This document shows positions 1 through 8,396 of a stretch of 42,537 bases of DNA, one piece after another; the first letter of the stretch is position 1; each line of letters begins with the position of its first letter. The DNA comes from CBDCLY01 sp965218715 (GTDB taxonomy: Bacteria > Bacteroidota > Bacteroidia > Flavobacteriales_E > Vicingaceae). The notes below the pieces were generated by a model that saw only the letters and a list, made by a program, of their open reading frames with translations, did not search any database and had not been told where the DNA came from. The position numbers were made by a program, and so were the translations under genes. The DNA lies in NCBI GenBank assembly GCA_965218715.1, contig CBDCLY010000021.1, positions 1 to 42,537 of the forward strand, given 5' to 3'.

Positions 1-174
1 GGGCATTTGACTAAGCGCATTGATCGATGCTTCTTTCAGGGCTTCGTTTTTTCCTTTCAAAACATTAAAATCTGAGACTTTTCCATTTTCATCAACTTTA
101 AATTGAATAAAAATAGTTTCTTCAATACCGTCCTTTTTTGCAGATTCAGGGTACTTTACTGTTTCTCCTAAAAA
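1..174 (-). pseudogene. Out-of-frame TonB C-terminal domain of the BlaR1-like gene (runs off window)
   Basis: In the minus frame offset by one base from the BlaR1-like ORF, the sequence is open to the window edge. It reads KFLGETVKYPESAKKDGIEE and then a stretch with DENGKVSDFNVLKG, typical of the TonB_C domain (YPxxAKxxGIxG, VDxxGKVxxxxVxKG). Dropping one base from the run of four A and five T (minus strand, about 170-178) gives a continuous GGIDASDKFLGE. M56-TonB_C fusions are common in Bacteroidota, so this is the 3' part of the same gene, displaced by an indel. The true stop lies beyond position 1. Confidence 0.8.
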
Positions 175-1120
175 TTTTATCAGATGCATCTATACCTCCT
201 GGGAATTTCGCTACAACATCTAAATCTTGCTTTTTAGTGTCTTGAATTTGATGATTGGCGATGATGGCTTTAGAATATGCTTGAACACTGAAAATAGTGC
301 CAAAAAATAGCCCAGTTATTAAAAGAATTTGTAAGGTTTTATTGTTTTTTCTTTTTGCTTGAATTTCCATGATTCTGTTTTTTAAATGATGTTGATTAAA
401 TGAATGGATAAATGATATTTCCCCTGCTCCAAATTGTTGTTGTAATAAAAGTTCGATGTAAGTGATTTGATTTTCTTGATTAGACGATTCTGCATCAGCC
501 TCAAATTCATGAGCTTCTGTTAATTGAGCATTTAATTTATAAATGATTGGATTGTACCAAAAGGCAGCCTTCATCAACTGTAGGAGTATGCAGTCCAAAC
601 TATGCATTCCTTTACTATGAGCTCTCTCATGAAGGATTATGATCGCTCTTTCTTTTTCAGAAAATTGATCGCCAACAAAAATTAAATTGAAAAAACTGAA
701 AGCATCACTAGAGTTGGGGATCTGGTAAAAGTTCCCCTTAAGTTGGTAGGTGCTTTTACTCATTATTTGTCGTATGCGTATCAATCCTAATGTAAAGCGA
801 GTGAGAAAATAAATCAAACCTGTTCCCATAATCACTATCAAGATTTCTTCCAGATTTAAGCCAGTAGATTGTTGAACCATTTTAGTTGAAGCCTCTCCAT
901 TAATCAGCCAATTCGGTAAATCCATTTTGGTGTTTACCGACTCCTTTAAAGCAAGGGGCAGACTAAATAATGGGCTGATAACAGCAAATAGAATTCCTCC
1001 AATTAAAAAGCCCCTTTTTTGTTTTGGATTTAATGCATTTTTAAATAAATAGGAATACGCAATAGAAACCAGTATTAATACCACATTTATGTTTAAGATG
1101 TATTCTAAACTTGCATTCAT
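146..1120 (-). CDS. BlaR1-like M56 membrane metallopeptidase (C-terminus frameshifted)
   Basis: Predicted inner-membrane sensor peptidase of the BlaR1/MecR1 (M56) family, which in characterised members senses an envelope signal and leads to inactivation of the partner BlaI repressor. Several hydrophobic segments occupy the first ~110 residues. The zinc motif HERAH (HExxH type) lies near residue 165, followed by the family's Asn-Pro and HEFEADA segment, where the third metal ligand is expected. A hydrophobic segment near residue 275 leads into a short periplasmic tail. The tail reads FPGGIDASDK and then ends abruptly. The adjacent frame continues as a TonB C-terminal domain, so this ORF end is probably an artefact of a 1-nt insertion near 170-178. 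The start overlaps the stop of the upstream blaI-like gene by 4 bp (ATGA), implying translational coupling. The M56 identity is firm; the signal sensed is unknown. Confidence 0.88.
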   Translation of the reverse strand: MNASLEYILNINVVLILVSIAYSYLFKNALNPKQKRGFLIGGILFAVISPLFSLPLALKESVNTKMDLPNWLINGEASTKMVQQSTGLNLEEILIVIMGTGLIYFLTRFTLGLIRIRQIMSKSTYQLKGNFYQIPNSSDAFSFFNLIFVGDQFSEKERAIIILHERAHSKGMHSLDCILLQLMKAAFWYNPIIYKLNAQLTEAHEFEADAESSNQENQITYIELLLQQQFGAGEISFIHSFNQHHLKNRIMEIQAKRKNNKTLQILLITGLFFGTIFSVQAYSKAIIANHQIQDTKKQDLDVVAKFPGGIDASDKIFRRNSKVP

Positions 1121-1485
1121 TTTTTATGTTTTTTAGAATTTATATTTTTCAAAATGGCATCTAGCTCTTGCGTGTCTATGTCATGGGTTTTAACAAAAAA
1201 CGACATCATGTTAGCTGCTGATCCTTCAAAGTAGTTGTTTAATAAACTTTTTGACAGGCCCTCTTTATACGCCTCTTTGCTTATGCTTGGAAAATATCGA
1301 TGCGACTTGCCAAAAGCCTCATGGCCAACAAATCCTTTTTTTTCTAATATTCTTGTAATGGTTGAAACTGTATTGTAAGCAGGTTGTGGATCTTTAAACT
1401 CATTCAATATTTCCTTAACAAATGCCTTTTCCAATTTCCACAGAATTTGCATTACTTCTTCTTCAGCTTTGGTAAGATCTTTCAT
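1117..1485 (-). CDS. BlaI/MecI-family transcriptional repressor
   Basis: 122-residue penicillinase-repressor (BlaI/MecI/CopY) family protein. The N-terminal winged helix begins LTKAEEEVMQILWKLEKAFV; the recognition region PAYNTVSTITRILEKKGFVGHEA follows at about residues 34-57. The C-terminal half would dimerise. In the family, dimers sit on dyad operators upstream of their own operon and are released after proteolysis triggered by the BlaR1 partner, which is encoded immediately downstream with a 4-bp overlap. Two perfect palindromes lie within 50 bp upstream of the start codon. In Bacteroidota such pairs usually control envelope or TonB-related genes rather than beta-lactamase, and no beta-lactamase gene is in this window. 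Confidence 0.93.
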   Translation of the reverse strand: MKDLTKAEEEVMQILWKLEKAFVKEILNEFKDPQPAYNTVSTITRILEKKGFVGHEAFGKSHRYFPSISKEAYKEGLSKSLLNNYFEGSAANMMSFFVKTHDIDTQELDAILKNINSKKHKK

Positions 1486-1498
1486 GCAACAAATATAT

Positions 1499-1530
1499 AA
1501 CTAAATCTTTAGTTATACAACTAATTAGTT
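1499..1530. promoter_or_regulatory. Two palindromic operator-like sites upstream of the blaI-like gene
   Basis: Two perfect inverted repeats sit 14-45 bp upstream of the repressor start: AACTAAATCTTTAGTT (1499-1514) and AACTAATTAGTT (1519-1530). Both share the half-site AACTAA/TTAGTT. Their centres (1506.5 and 1524.5) are 18 bp apart. BlaI/MecI repressors autoregulate through short dyads in this position, so these are the likely operators. Binding itself is inferred. Confidence 0.6.
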
Positions 1531-1598
1531 AGTTTATAAATTTGAAATGTCTTTTTTAATTGATTTTAAGCTTGCTTATCTTTACCCAAAATGTTGAT

Positions 1599-2756
1599 AT
1601 GAAAATTGGAATTATTGGTTGTGGTACAATGGGCACTGGAATTGCTCAAGTGGCAGCAACTGCAGGGGAGAGTGTAGCCATTTATGATGTTAATTCAGAA
1701 GCATTAACAAAAAGTAAGGCCGGCTTAAATAAGATGTTGAATCGCTTGGTAGAGAAAGGGAAATGGACTAAAGAAAAAGCGGAGAAAGTATTGGGGAATA
1801 TTTCTTTCACCGACCAATTGTCTGATCTTTATTCGGCAGATTTAATCATTGAGGCCATCGTAGAAAACATCGACATTAAGTTGAGTGTATTTCAGAAGTT
1901 GGAGGCTAATCTTTCTGAAAAGGCAATTATTGCAAGTAACACTTCTTCACTTTCCATCACCAGCCTCGCAGCTGGTTTAGAAAACCCCAATCGATTTGTA
2001 GGAATTCACTTCTTTAATCCAGCTCCATTAATGCGTTTAGTAGAAATTATACCTGCTGTACAAACTGACGAAGGAACATTAAATGCTGCACTAGTAACCA
2101 TTTCTTCATGGGGAAAAACAACGGTAAAGGTGAAAGATACTCCAGGCTTTATTGTCAATAAAGTGGCTCGTCCATTTTATGGAGAAGCCCTTCGAATTCT
2201 TGAAGAAGGAATGGCAGATGTAGCCACCATAGATTGGGCAATGAAATCAATAGGTGGATTTAGAATGGGCCCATTTGAATTGATGGATTTTATTGGCAAT
2301 GATGTTAATTATACCGTAACTGAAACGGTTTACAATGCCTTTTATCAAGACGGAAGATACAAGCCAGCATTTACCCAAAAACGTTTATCAGAAGCTGGTT
2401 ACTTGGGCAGAAAATCCGGCCGAGGCTATTATGATTATCAAGAAGGGGCAAAAAATCAAGAAGCAAATCAAGATCCTAGCTTAGGGGAATATATTGTCAA
2501 CCGCATCTTAGTGATGCTGATCAATGAAGCTGCTGACACGGCTTACTTAAACATTGCTAGTGCAGAAGACATTGATTTGGCCATGTGCAATGGTGTAAAT
2601 TACCCTAAAGGACTATTGGCTTGGGCCAATGAATTGGGCATTCAATATTGTAAAGAATCGATGGATGAATTGTTCGAACGCTACCATGAAGAACGCTATC
2701 GATGTTCCCCTCTTTTAAGAGACATGGCTAAAAATGGTCAAAACTTTTTTGCATAA
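1599..2756 (+). CDS. paaH: 3-hydroxyacyl-CoA dehydrogenase (PaaH type)
   Basis: Oxidises a 3-hydroxyacyl-CoA to the 3-oxoacyl-CoA with NAD+; in phenylacetate breakdown the substrate is 3-hydroxyadipyl-CoA. From the chosen ATG the protein has 385 residues. The NAD-binding loop GIIGCGTMGTG is at residues 4-14, SNTSSL at 113-118 and the catalytic-type pair is H137 (HFFNP) and E149. A second helical 3HCDH C-terminal domain occupies about 300-385, making it ~100 residues longer than the simple 3-hydroxybutyryl-CoA dehydrogenase. The open frame extends back to a TTG at 1560, but the Rossmann strand begins right at ATG 1599. A TATCTTTA element at 1577-1584 resembles the Bacteroidota -7 box but lacks a well-placed -33 element. 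It heads the paa run and ends 2 bp before paaI. Confidence 0.9.
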   Translation: MKIGIIGCGTMGTGIAQVAATAGESVAIYDVNSEALTKSKAGLNKMLNRLVEKGKWTKEKAEKVLGNISFTDQLSDLYSADLIIEAIVENIDIKLSVFQKLEANLSEKAIIASNTSSLSITSLAAGLENPNRFVGIHFFNPAPLMRLVEIIPAVQTDEGTLNAALVTISSWGKTTVKVKDTPGFIVNKVARPFYGEALRILEEGMADVATIDWAMKSIGGFRMGPFELMDFIGNDVNYTVTETVYNAFYQDGRYKPAFTQKRLSEAGYLGRKSGRGYYDYQEGAKNQEANQDPSLGEYIVNRILVMLINEAADTAYLNIASAEDIDLAMCNGVNYPKGLLAWANELGIQYCKESMDELFERYHEERYRCSPLLRDMAKNGQNFFA

Positions 2757-2758
2757 TC

Positions 2759-3181
2759 ATGGAAAAGTCCAAAGCAGAAAAAGTATTTGATTCTATGATG
2801 GAAAATGATTTTTGCTCACAGTGGTTGGGCACTAAATTGTTGTCCATTTCAGCAGGAGAATGTACACTCAGAATGTTGGTAAGGAAAGAAATGCTCAATG
2901 GATTTCAAACCTTGCATGGCGGTATTGCATACGCCCTTGCAGATTCTGCATTGGCTTTTGCTAGCAATTCCTATGGAAGAATATCTCCTTTAATTCAAGG
3001 TAGCATGAGCTATGCAAAACCAGCCAAACTTGGCGATGAATTAATTGCCGAAGCCAAGGTCATTCATCTAGGAAATAAAAAAGCGGATGTTGATGTTTGT
3101 ATTCGAGAGGCAAAATCTAAGGAAGCCTATTTCTTTTTTAGGGGCACAGTTTACCGAACTGAAAAAGAGCATCTTATCTAG
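2759..3181 (+). CDS. paaI: PaaI hotdog-fold acyl-CoA thioesterase
   Basis: 140-residue single-domain hotdog thioesterase. The family motif NGFQTLHGGIAYALADSALA (about 47-66) contains the HGG turn and the acidic catalytic position of PaaI enzymes, which hydrolyse phenylacetyl-CoA and hydroxylated derivatives to relieve CoA trapping. The length matches the family. It starts 2 bp after the paaH stop, so co-transcription is likely. A 93-bp gap with no recognisable gene separates it from paaJ. Confidence 0.9.
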   Translation: MEKSKAEKVFDSMMENDFCSQWLGTKLLSISAGECTLRMLVRKEMLNGFQTLHGGIAYALADSALAFASNSYGRISPLIQGSMSYAKPAKLGDELIAEAKVIHLGNKKADVDVCIREAKSKEAYFFFRGTVYRTEKEHLI

Positions 3182-3274
3182 GTTGTCGTTTCCTTAAAGC
3201 AGCAATTTTCATTCAGATTTCTTGTTCTTGTCCTGCCAATCAATATGCTTAAATTAGCTGATTAAATTTAATGC

Positions 3275-4480
3275 ATGAAAGAAGCTTATATCATCGATGG
3301 AATTAGAACTCCTATTGGGAGATTTACTGGAACTTTATCACCTGTTAGAACAGATGATCTTGGGGCCATCGTTATTCAAGAAATCGTAAAAAGAAATGCA
3401 AACATCCCAATAGACGCTTATGATGATGTCATTTTAGGATGTGCCAATCAAGCGGGAGAAGACAATAGAAATGTGGCCAGAATGTGTTCTTTATTGGCAG
3501 GTTTACCATTTTCGGTTCCGGGAGAAACCATCAATAGATTATGTTCTTCAGGTATGTCTGCAATTGTTCAGGCAGCAAGAGCCATACGATCCAATGAAGG
3601 TGATCTCTTTATTGCTGGCGGTGTAGAACACATGACTAGAGGGCCATGGGTAATTTCTAAAACATCTACCCCTTTTGGAAGAGACGCAAAAATGCATGAC
3701 TCAAGTTTTGGTTGGCGCTTCGTTAACAAAAAGATGAAAGACCTTTTCGGAACAGATGCAATGGGAGAAACAGCAGAAAATCTGGTCGACCTGTATAACA
3801 TCAGTCGTGAAGACCAAGATAAATTCGCCGCTTGGTCTCAATCCAAAGCTACGGCAGCCCAAGAAAACGGCAGACTAGCTGAAGAGATCGTTCCTGTAAG
3901 CATACCACAAAGAAAAAAAGACCCCATTCATTTTGAAAAAGATGAATTCATCAGACCGGGAACCACTGCTGAGGCTTTAAGTAAATTAAGACCTGCTTTT
4001 AGAAAAGAAGGAAGTGTTACTGCAGGAAATGCTTCTGGTTTAAATGATGGAGCCGCCGCTACCATCATTGCTTCTGCTGAGGCAGTTAAACGATACGATT
4101 TAAAACCCATGGCTAGAATTGTATCTTCTGCTGTTGTTGGAGTAGAGCCAAGAATAATGGGGATTGGTCCCGTTGGAGCAAGTAAATTGGCTTTAGAAAG
4201 AGCTGGTTTAAGCTTAGATCAAATGGACATCATAGAAATAAATGAAGCATTCGCAGCGCAGGCCTTGGCTTGCACTAGGGCTTTAGGTTTAGCTGATAAG
4301 GATTCAAGAATAAACCCAAATGGTGGGGCAATCGCAATTGGACATCCACTGGGTGTTACCGGAACTAGAATCTTGCATTCGGCTGCATTAGAATTGCAAA
4401 AAAGCAATAAGAAATATGCATTAGCAACCATGTGTGTTGGGGTTGGACAAGGTTATGCAACAATAATTGAACGCGCATAA
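3275..4480 (+). CDS. paaJ: Thiolase (3-oxoadipyl-CoA/acetyl-CoA acyltransferase)
   Basis: 401-residue thiolase. The nucleophilic cysteine is C90 in NRLCSSGMSA, the general-base histidine H357 in GGAIAIGHPLG, and the second active-site cysteine C387 in MCVGVGQG, all at the expected spacing. Thiolases cleave 3-oxoacyl-CoA with CoA; PaaJ cleaves 3-oxoadipyl-CoA to acetyl-CoA and succinyl-CoA, and also the earlier 3-oxo-5,6-dehydrosuberyl-CoA. The paa neighbours point to that role, though sequence alone does not exclude a general beta-oxidation thiolase. It is followed after 11 bp by paaZ. Confidence 0.9.
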   Translation: MKEAYIIDGIRTPIGRFTGTLSPVRTDDLGAIVIQEIVKRNANIPIDAYDDVILGCANQAGEDNRNVARMCSLLAGLPFSVPGETINRLCSSGMSAIVQAARAIRSNEGDLFIAGGVEHMTRGPWVISKTSTPFGRDAKMHDSSFGWRFVNKKMKDLFGTDAMGETAENLVDLYNISREDQDKFAAWSQSKATAAQENGRLAEEIVPVSIPQRKKDPIHFEKDEFIRPGTTAEALSKLRPAFRKEGSVTAGNASGLNDGAAATIIASAEAVKRYDLKPMARIVSSAVVGVEPRIMGIGPVGASKLALERAGLSLDQMDIIEINEAFAAQALACTRALGLADKDSRINPNGGAIAIGHPLGVTGTRILHSAALELQKSNKKYALATMCVGVGQGYATIIERA

Positions 4481-4491
4481 AAATTGAAAGA

Positions 4492-6981
4492 ATGAGATTA
4501 GAAAATTATGTAGAAGGCAATTGGGTTAAAGGAGATGGAGCAGGAAGTCCATTAATGAATGCTGTGACAGGTGAAGAAGTGGCCATCGCAGGATCAGATG
4601 GATTGGATTTTGAACAAATTTTGGCCTATGGGCGAAATGTGGGAAACCCAGCATTGAGAAAGATGACTTTTCAAGAGCGTGGGATGATGCTCAAGAAGTT
4701 AGGGCTCCACTTGATGAAACACAAAGCTAAATTTTATGAAATTAGCTACAAAACTGGTGCAACAAAAGTGGATTCATGGATAGACCTTGAAGGTGGATTC
4801 GGAAATCTTTTTGCCAATGCTTCTCTTAGAAGAGAGTTTCCAAATCAAAGTTTTCATGTAGATGGCGATGCCATTGATTTGTCAAGAGGTGGAAGCTTCA
4901 TGGGGCATCACATCATGGTGCCAAAACGAGGAGTAGCTGTTCACATCAATGCATTTAATTTTCCTGTTTGGGGAATGTTAGAGAAATGTGCTGTGAATTG
5001 GATGGCTGGTGTTCCTGCAGTTGTAAAACCAGCAACCAATACTTCTTTCCTTACAGAAGCAGTAGTTAGAGAAATCATTGCCTCTAAAATTTTACCAGAA
5101 GGATCATTGCAATTGATTTGTGGAAGTGCAAGAACCATTTTAGATCATGTAGAATCTCAAGATGTGGTCACCTTTACCGGTTCTGCAGATACAGGGAAAA
5201 TGTTGAAAGCGAATCCAAGAATCATTGATGAAGCTGTTCCTTTTAACATGGAAGCAGATTCATTGAACTGTTCTGTACTTGGTTTGGATGCAGCCCCTGG
5301 AACACCAGAGTTTAACTTGTTCATTAAAGAGGTGAAGAAGGAAATGACCGTAAAATGTGGTCAGAAATGTACTGCTATTCGAAGAATCATGGTGCCAGAA
5401 AACTACATGGAAGATGTTCAGATAGCTTTAGGAAAAGCACTTCAGAAAACAGTGATTGGTGATCCATGTTTAAAAGAAACTAGAATGGGAGCCTTAGTCA
5501 GTAAAGATCAAGTAGAAGAAGTTAGAGAACGAGTTGGTGTTTTAACCCAAACAGCAGATCTTGTGTTTGGAAGCCTTGATGAAGTAGAAGTCTTAGGAGC
5601 GGATTCCAGCAAAGGAGCATTTCTTAGTCCAATTCTTCTTTTAGAAAAAGATCCACATAAAAACAAAGCTGTTCATGAGGTAGAAGCTTTTGGTCCTGTT
5701 AGTACCATGATGCCTTATTCAACAACGGAAGAAGCCATACAGCTATCCCACATGGGAAAAGGTTCTTTGTGTTGTTCAATTGTAAGCAACGACGATCAGC
5801 AAGCTTCCGAATTTGTAGTTGGAGCTGCTAGTCATCATGGTAGAATCCTTGTTCTCAATAGAGAAAGTGCCCCACAAAGTACTGGGCATGGCTCACCTTT
5901 ACCTAGTTTAACACACGGTGGCCCGGGTAGAGCTGGAGGCGGAGAAGAGATGGGAGGCATGCGTGGTGTCAAGCATTATTTGCAGCGTTGTGCCATTCAA
6001 GGAAGTCCTTCAAGCATCACAGAAATAACTGGAATTTATCAGCAAGGAGCTAAGTATAAAGAAACTCCTGTACATCCATTTCAATACCATTTCGAAGACA
6101 TCAAACCTGGCATGTCTTTGAAAACACACAATAGAACTATTACGGATAGTGAGATCATCAATTTCGCCAACCTTTCTTGGGATCATTTCTATGCGCATAC
6201 AGACATCACTAGTTTAAATCACACCATTTTTGATAAGAGAGCAGCCCATGGATATTTCATCCTTTCAGCTGCCGCTGGATTATTTGTTTATCCCAACAAA
6301 GGACCCGTTGCTGCCAACTATGGTTTAGATACTTGTCGCTTCATGCGCCCAATCTATCATAACGATACCATTTACGTCCGTTTAACTTGTCAGGAGAAGA
6401 TCGATAGAGACGTTAGAGGAAAACAATTTCCTTCTGGTGTGGTGAAATGGTTTGTTGAGGTTTTTGACCAAGATGATGAAAAAGTAGCCATTGCAACAGT
6501 GCTAACTATGGTTGCTAAGAAAAGTCCGTTTACAAGCATAACCAAGTCCAATGTGATGGAATTCTTAGGAAAATTGAATGAAGATACTCCGGCAAAATGG
6601 GGGAGCATGACTCCGCAGCATATGGTGGAACATTTAGAGTTTTGTTTTCAGCTTGCTGTAGAAAAAGTTGAAGCTAAAATAGAAACTCCAGAAGAGCACT
6701 GGGAAAAATTTCAAGACTCTTTATTCAATTACCGAAAGATGCCACAATCCTATTCTCATCCGATGTTGAAGAAAGGAGAGAATGAGGCCTTGAGGCATGA
6801 GAATCTAGCCAAAAGCATTGCCGCCATGTTGGAAGCTTGGGAAGAATTTGATCTTTTCTTCAAAGAAAATCCTGAAGCAATTACGGCCAATGCCACATTT
6901 GGAATGTTGGATAAAGACCATTGGGATTTGTTAAACGCCAAACACTTGAATCATCATTTTGAACAATTTGGAATTTTATAA
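4492..6981 (+). CDS. paaZ: Bifunctional oxepin-CoA hydrolase/aldehyde dehydrogenase PaaZ with extra C-terminal domain
   Basis: PaaZ opens the oxepin-CoA ring and oxidises the resulting aldehyde with NADP+. Domains in order: aldehyde dehydrogenase (about 1-510), with general base E254 in NMEADSLNC and nucleophile C293 in CGQKCTA; then a MaoC-type (R)-hydratase hotdog (about 530-675), with the SWDHFYAHTD active-site loop. About 150 further residues (about 680-829) are absent from E. coli PaaZ (~681 aa). They contain WGSMTPQHMVEHLEF and LNHHFEQFG, resembling DUF1569/DinB-like four-helix bundles. The function of this appendage is unknown. The ORF is intact with no internal start between the domains, so it is a true fusion. 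Gaps to its neighbours are 11 bp and 2 bp. Confidence 0.93.
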   Translation: MRLENYVEGNWVKGDGAGSPLMNAVTGEEVAIAGSDGLDFEQILAYGRNVGNPALRKMTFQERGMMLKKLGLHLMKHKAKFYEISYKTGATKVDSWIDLEGGFGNLFANASLRREFPNQSFHVDGDAIDLSRGGSFMGHHIMVPKRGVAVHINAFNFPVWGMLEKCAVNWMAGVPAVVKPATNTSFLTEAVVREIIASKILPEGSLQLICGSARTILDHVESQDVVTFTGSADTGKMLKANPRIIDEAVPFNMEADSLNCSVLGLDAAPGTPEFNLFIKEVKKEMTVKCGQKCTAIRRIMVPENYMEDVQIALGKALQKTVIGDPCLKETRMGALVSKDQVEEVRERVGVLTQTADLVFGSLDEVEVLGADSSKGAFLSPILLLEKDPHKNKAVHEVEAFGPVSTMMPYSTTEEAIQLSHMGKGSLCCSIVSNDDQQASEFVVGAASHHGRILVLNRESAPQSTGHGSPLPSLTHGGPGRAGGGEEMGGMRGVKHYLQRCAIQGSPSSITEITGIYQQGAKYKETPVHPFQYHFEDIKPGMSLKTHNRTITDSEIINFANLSWDHFYAHTDITSLNHTIFDKRAAHGYFILSAAAGLFVYPNKGPVAANYGLDTCRFMRPIYHNDTIYVRLTCQEKIDRDVRGKQFPSGVVKWFVEVFDQDDEKVAIATVLTMVAKKSPFTSITKSNVMEFLGKLNEDTPAKWGSMTPQHMVEHLEFCFQLAVEKVEAKIETPEEHWEKFQDSLFNYRKMPQSYSHPMLKKGENEALRHENLAKSIAAMLEAWEEFDLFFKENPEAITANATFGMLDKDHWDLLNAKHLNHHFEQFGIL

Positions 6982-6983
6982 GC

Positions 6984-7739
6984 ATGGAAGAAGCATATGT
7001 TAAATTAGATAAGCAAGAAAATGGACTAGGGGTAATTAGCTTTTTTCACCCCAAGCACAATTCTTTGCCCAGTGATATTCTGGCAGCTTTGGCAGATACC
7101 ATCACCAAATCTGGAGAAGATAATGAAATCAAATTGATTCTTCTAAAAAGTGGAGGAGATAGAAGTTTTTGTGCTGGAGCAAGTTTCGATGAACTGATCA
7201 GCATAAATGATTTAGAAACGGGAAAGAAATTCTTTTCAGGTTTTGCCAATGTCATCAATGCCTGCAGAAAATGCCCCAAATTGATCATTGGAAGAGTGCA
7301 AGGGAAAGCTGTTGGAGGTGGAGTAGGAGTTGCTTCAGCTGTAGATTATTGCTTGGCCACTAAATTTGCTTCCGTAAAATTGTCGGAACTAAATGTAGGC
7401 ATTGGACCATTTGTAGTTGGACCAGCAGTCGAAAGAAAAGTTGGAATCTCTGCCATGAGTCAAATGACCATCAATGCAGATCATTTCTATTCTGCAGAAT
7501 GGGCCAAAGAGAAAGGACTTTTTGCTGATGTTTTTGAAGATGTAGCCGCTTTGGATGAAGGGCTTAATGACATGGTAGATTATTTATTGTCAAAAAATCC
7601 TGAAGCTCAGTCCATGTTAAAAAAGGTTTTTTGGGAAGGAACAGAACATTGGGACGATTTGCTAGCCAAACGTGCAGCAATGAGCGGACAACTAGTTTTA
7701 AGTGATTATACCAAAGCGGTTTTAGCTAAATACGCCTAA
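6984..7739 (+). CDS. Enoyl-CoA hydratase/isomerase family protein
   Basis: 251-residue crotonase-fold enzyme. The oxyanion-hole segment FCAGASFDE (62-70) and the GGGVGVA loop (111-117) are clear. Of the two glutamates used by canonical hydratases, the second is present (E135 in KLSELNVG). The first is replaced by glycine (G115), as in LiuC-like hydratases and various crotonase-fold isomerases. Lying between paaZ and paaY, it probably fills the PaaF (2,3-dehydroadipyl-CoA hydratase) or PaaG (ring isomerase) role. I do not assign a symbol, because the active-site residues do not decide between them. It starts 2 bp after paaZ and its stop abuts the next ATG. Confidence 0.85.
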   Translation: MEEAYVKLDKQENGLGVISFFHPKHNSLPSDILAALADTITKSGEDNEIKLILLKSGGDRSFCAGASFDELISINDLETGKKFFSGFANVINACRKCPKLIIGRVQGKAVGGGVGVASAVDYCLATKFASVKLSELNVGIGPFVVGPAVERKVGISAMSQMTINADHFYSAEWAKEKGLFADVFEDVAALDEGLNDMVDYLLSKNPEAQSMLKKVFWEGTEHWDDLLAKRAAMSGQLVLSDYTKAVLAKYA

Positions 7740-7740
7740 A

Positions 7741-8340
7741 ATGATTTATAGCTTCAAAGGATTTATTCCAGTCATACATGAATCTGCTTATGTTCATCCT
7801 CAGGCTTGTATAACAGGCAATGTGATAATAGGCAAAGATGTTTATGTTGGTCCTGGTGCTGCAATTCGTGGAGATTGGGGTGGGATAATAATTGAAGACG
7901 GATGCAATGTGCAAGAAAACTGCACCATTCATATGTTTCCTGGAATAACCATCCGTTTAAAGGAAGGTGCTCATATTGGGCATGGAGCAATTATCCATGG
8001 AGCTAATATTGGAAAAAATGTTTTAGTAGGAATGAATTCGGTCATCATGGATGAAGCCGAAATTGGTGATGAATGCATCATAGGAGCCTTGAGTTTTGTG
8101 AAAGCTAAATCAGTTTTTGAGAATAGAAGTTTGATCGTGGGTAACCCAGCTTCAAAAATAAAAGAGGTGAGTGATGAGATGTTGGCTTGGAAAACCAAAG
8201 GAACTGCACTGTATCAAGAATTGCCAAGCGAATTAAAAGAACATTCTAAACAAGTTGAGCCTTTGAGAGAAGTTCCAGCTGACAGACCAGTTCAGGAAAG
8301 TTTATATGCCACCTGGGAAAAAATAAAGAATTCGAATTAG
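7741..8340 (+). CDS. paaY: PaaY-like hexapeptide-repeat thioesterase / gamma-carbonic anhydrase family
   Basis: 199-residue left-handed beta-helix protein. Repeated hexapeptides ([IVL]Gxxxx) run over about residues 10-140 (VIIGKD, VYVGPG, AHIGHG, ANIGKN, VLVGMN, AEIGDE). Histidines in HMF and HIGHGAIIHG fit the gamma-carbonic-anhydrase-type metal site. The C-terminal helix with DRPVQESLYATWEKI is characteristic of PaaY, a thioesterase that removes stalled ring-hydroxylated CoA adducts. The length matches PaaY (~196-200 aa). It begins one base after the crotonase stop and closes the paa cluster. Confidence 0.87.
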   Translation: MIYSFKGFIPVIHESAYVHPQACITGNVIIGKDVYVGPGAAIRGDWGGIIIEDGCNVQENCTIHMFPGITIRLKEGAHIGHGAIIHGANIGKNVLVGMNSVIMDEAEIGDECIIGALSFVKAKSVFENRSLIVGNPASKIKEVSDEMLAWKTKGTALYQELPSELKEHSKQVEPLREVPADRPVQESLYATWEKIKNSN

Positions 8341-8396
8341 GCAACTAATGAAAACAAAAAACGTCTATCACATATACCAATTAAACAATTACTACC

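Noticed and set aside
1117..1485. Beta-lactam resistance interpretation of the BlaI/BlaR1-like pair
   Set aside because: No beta-lactamase or PBP gene nearby; such pairs in Bacteroidota often regulate other envelope functions.
1560..1598. Upstream TTG start extending PaaH by 13 residues
   Set aside because: The Rossmann strand begins at ATG 1599, and the extension overlaps a possible promoter element.
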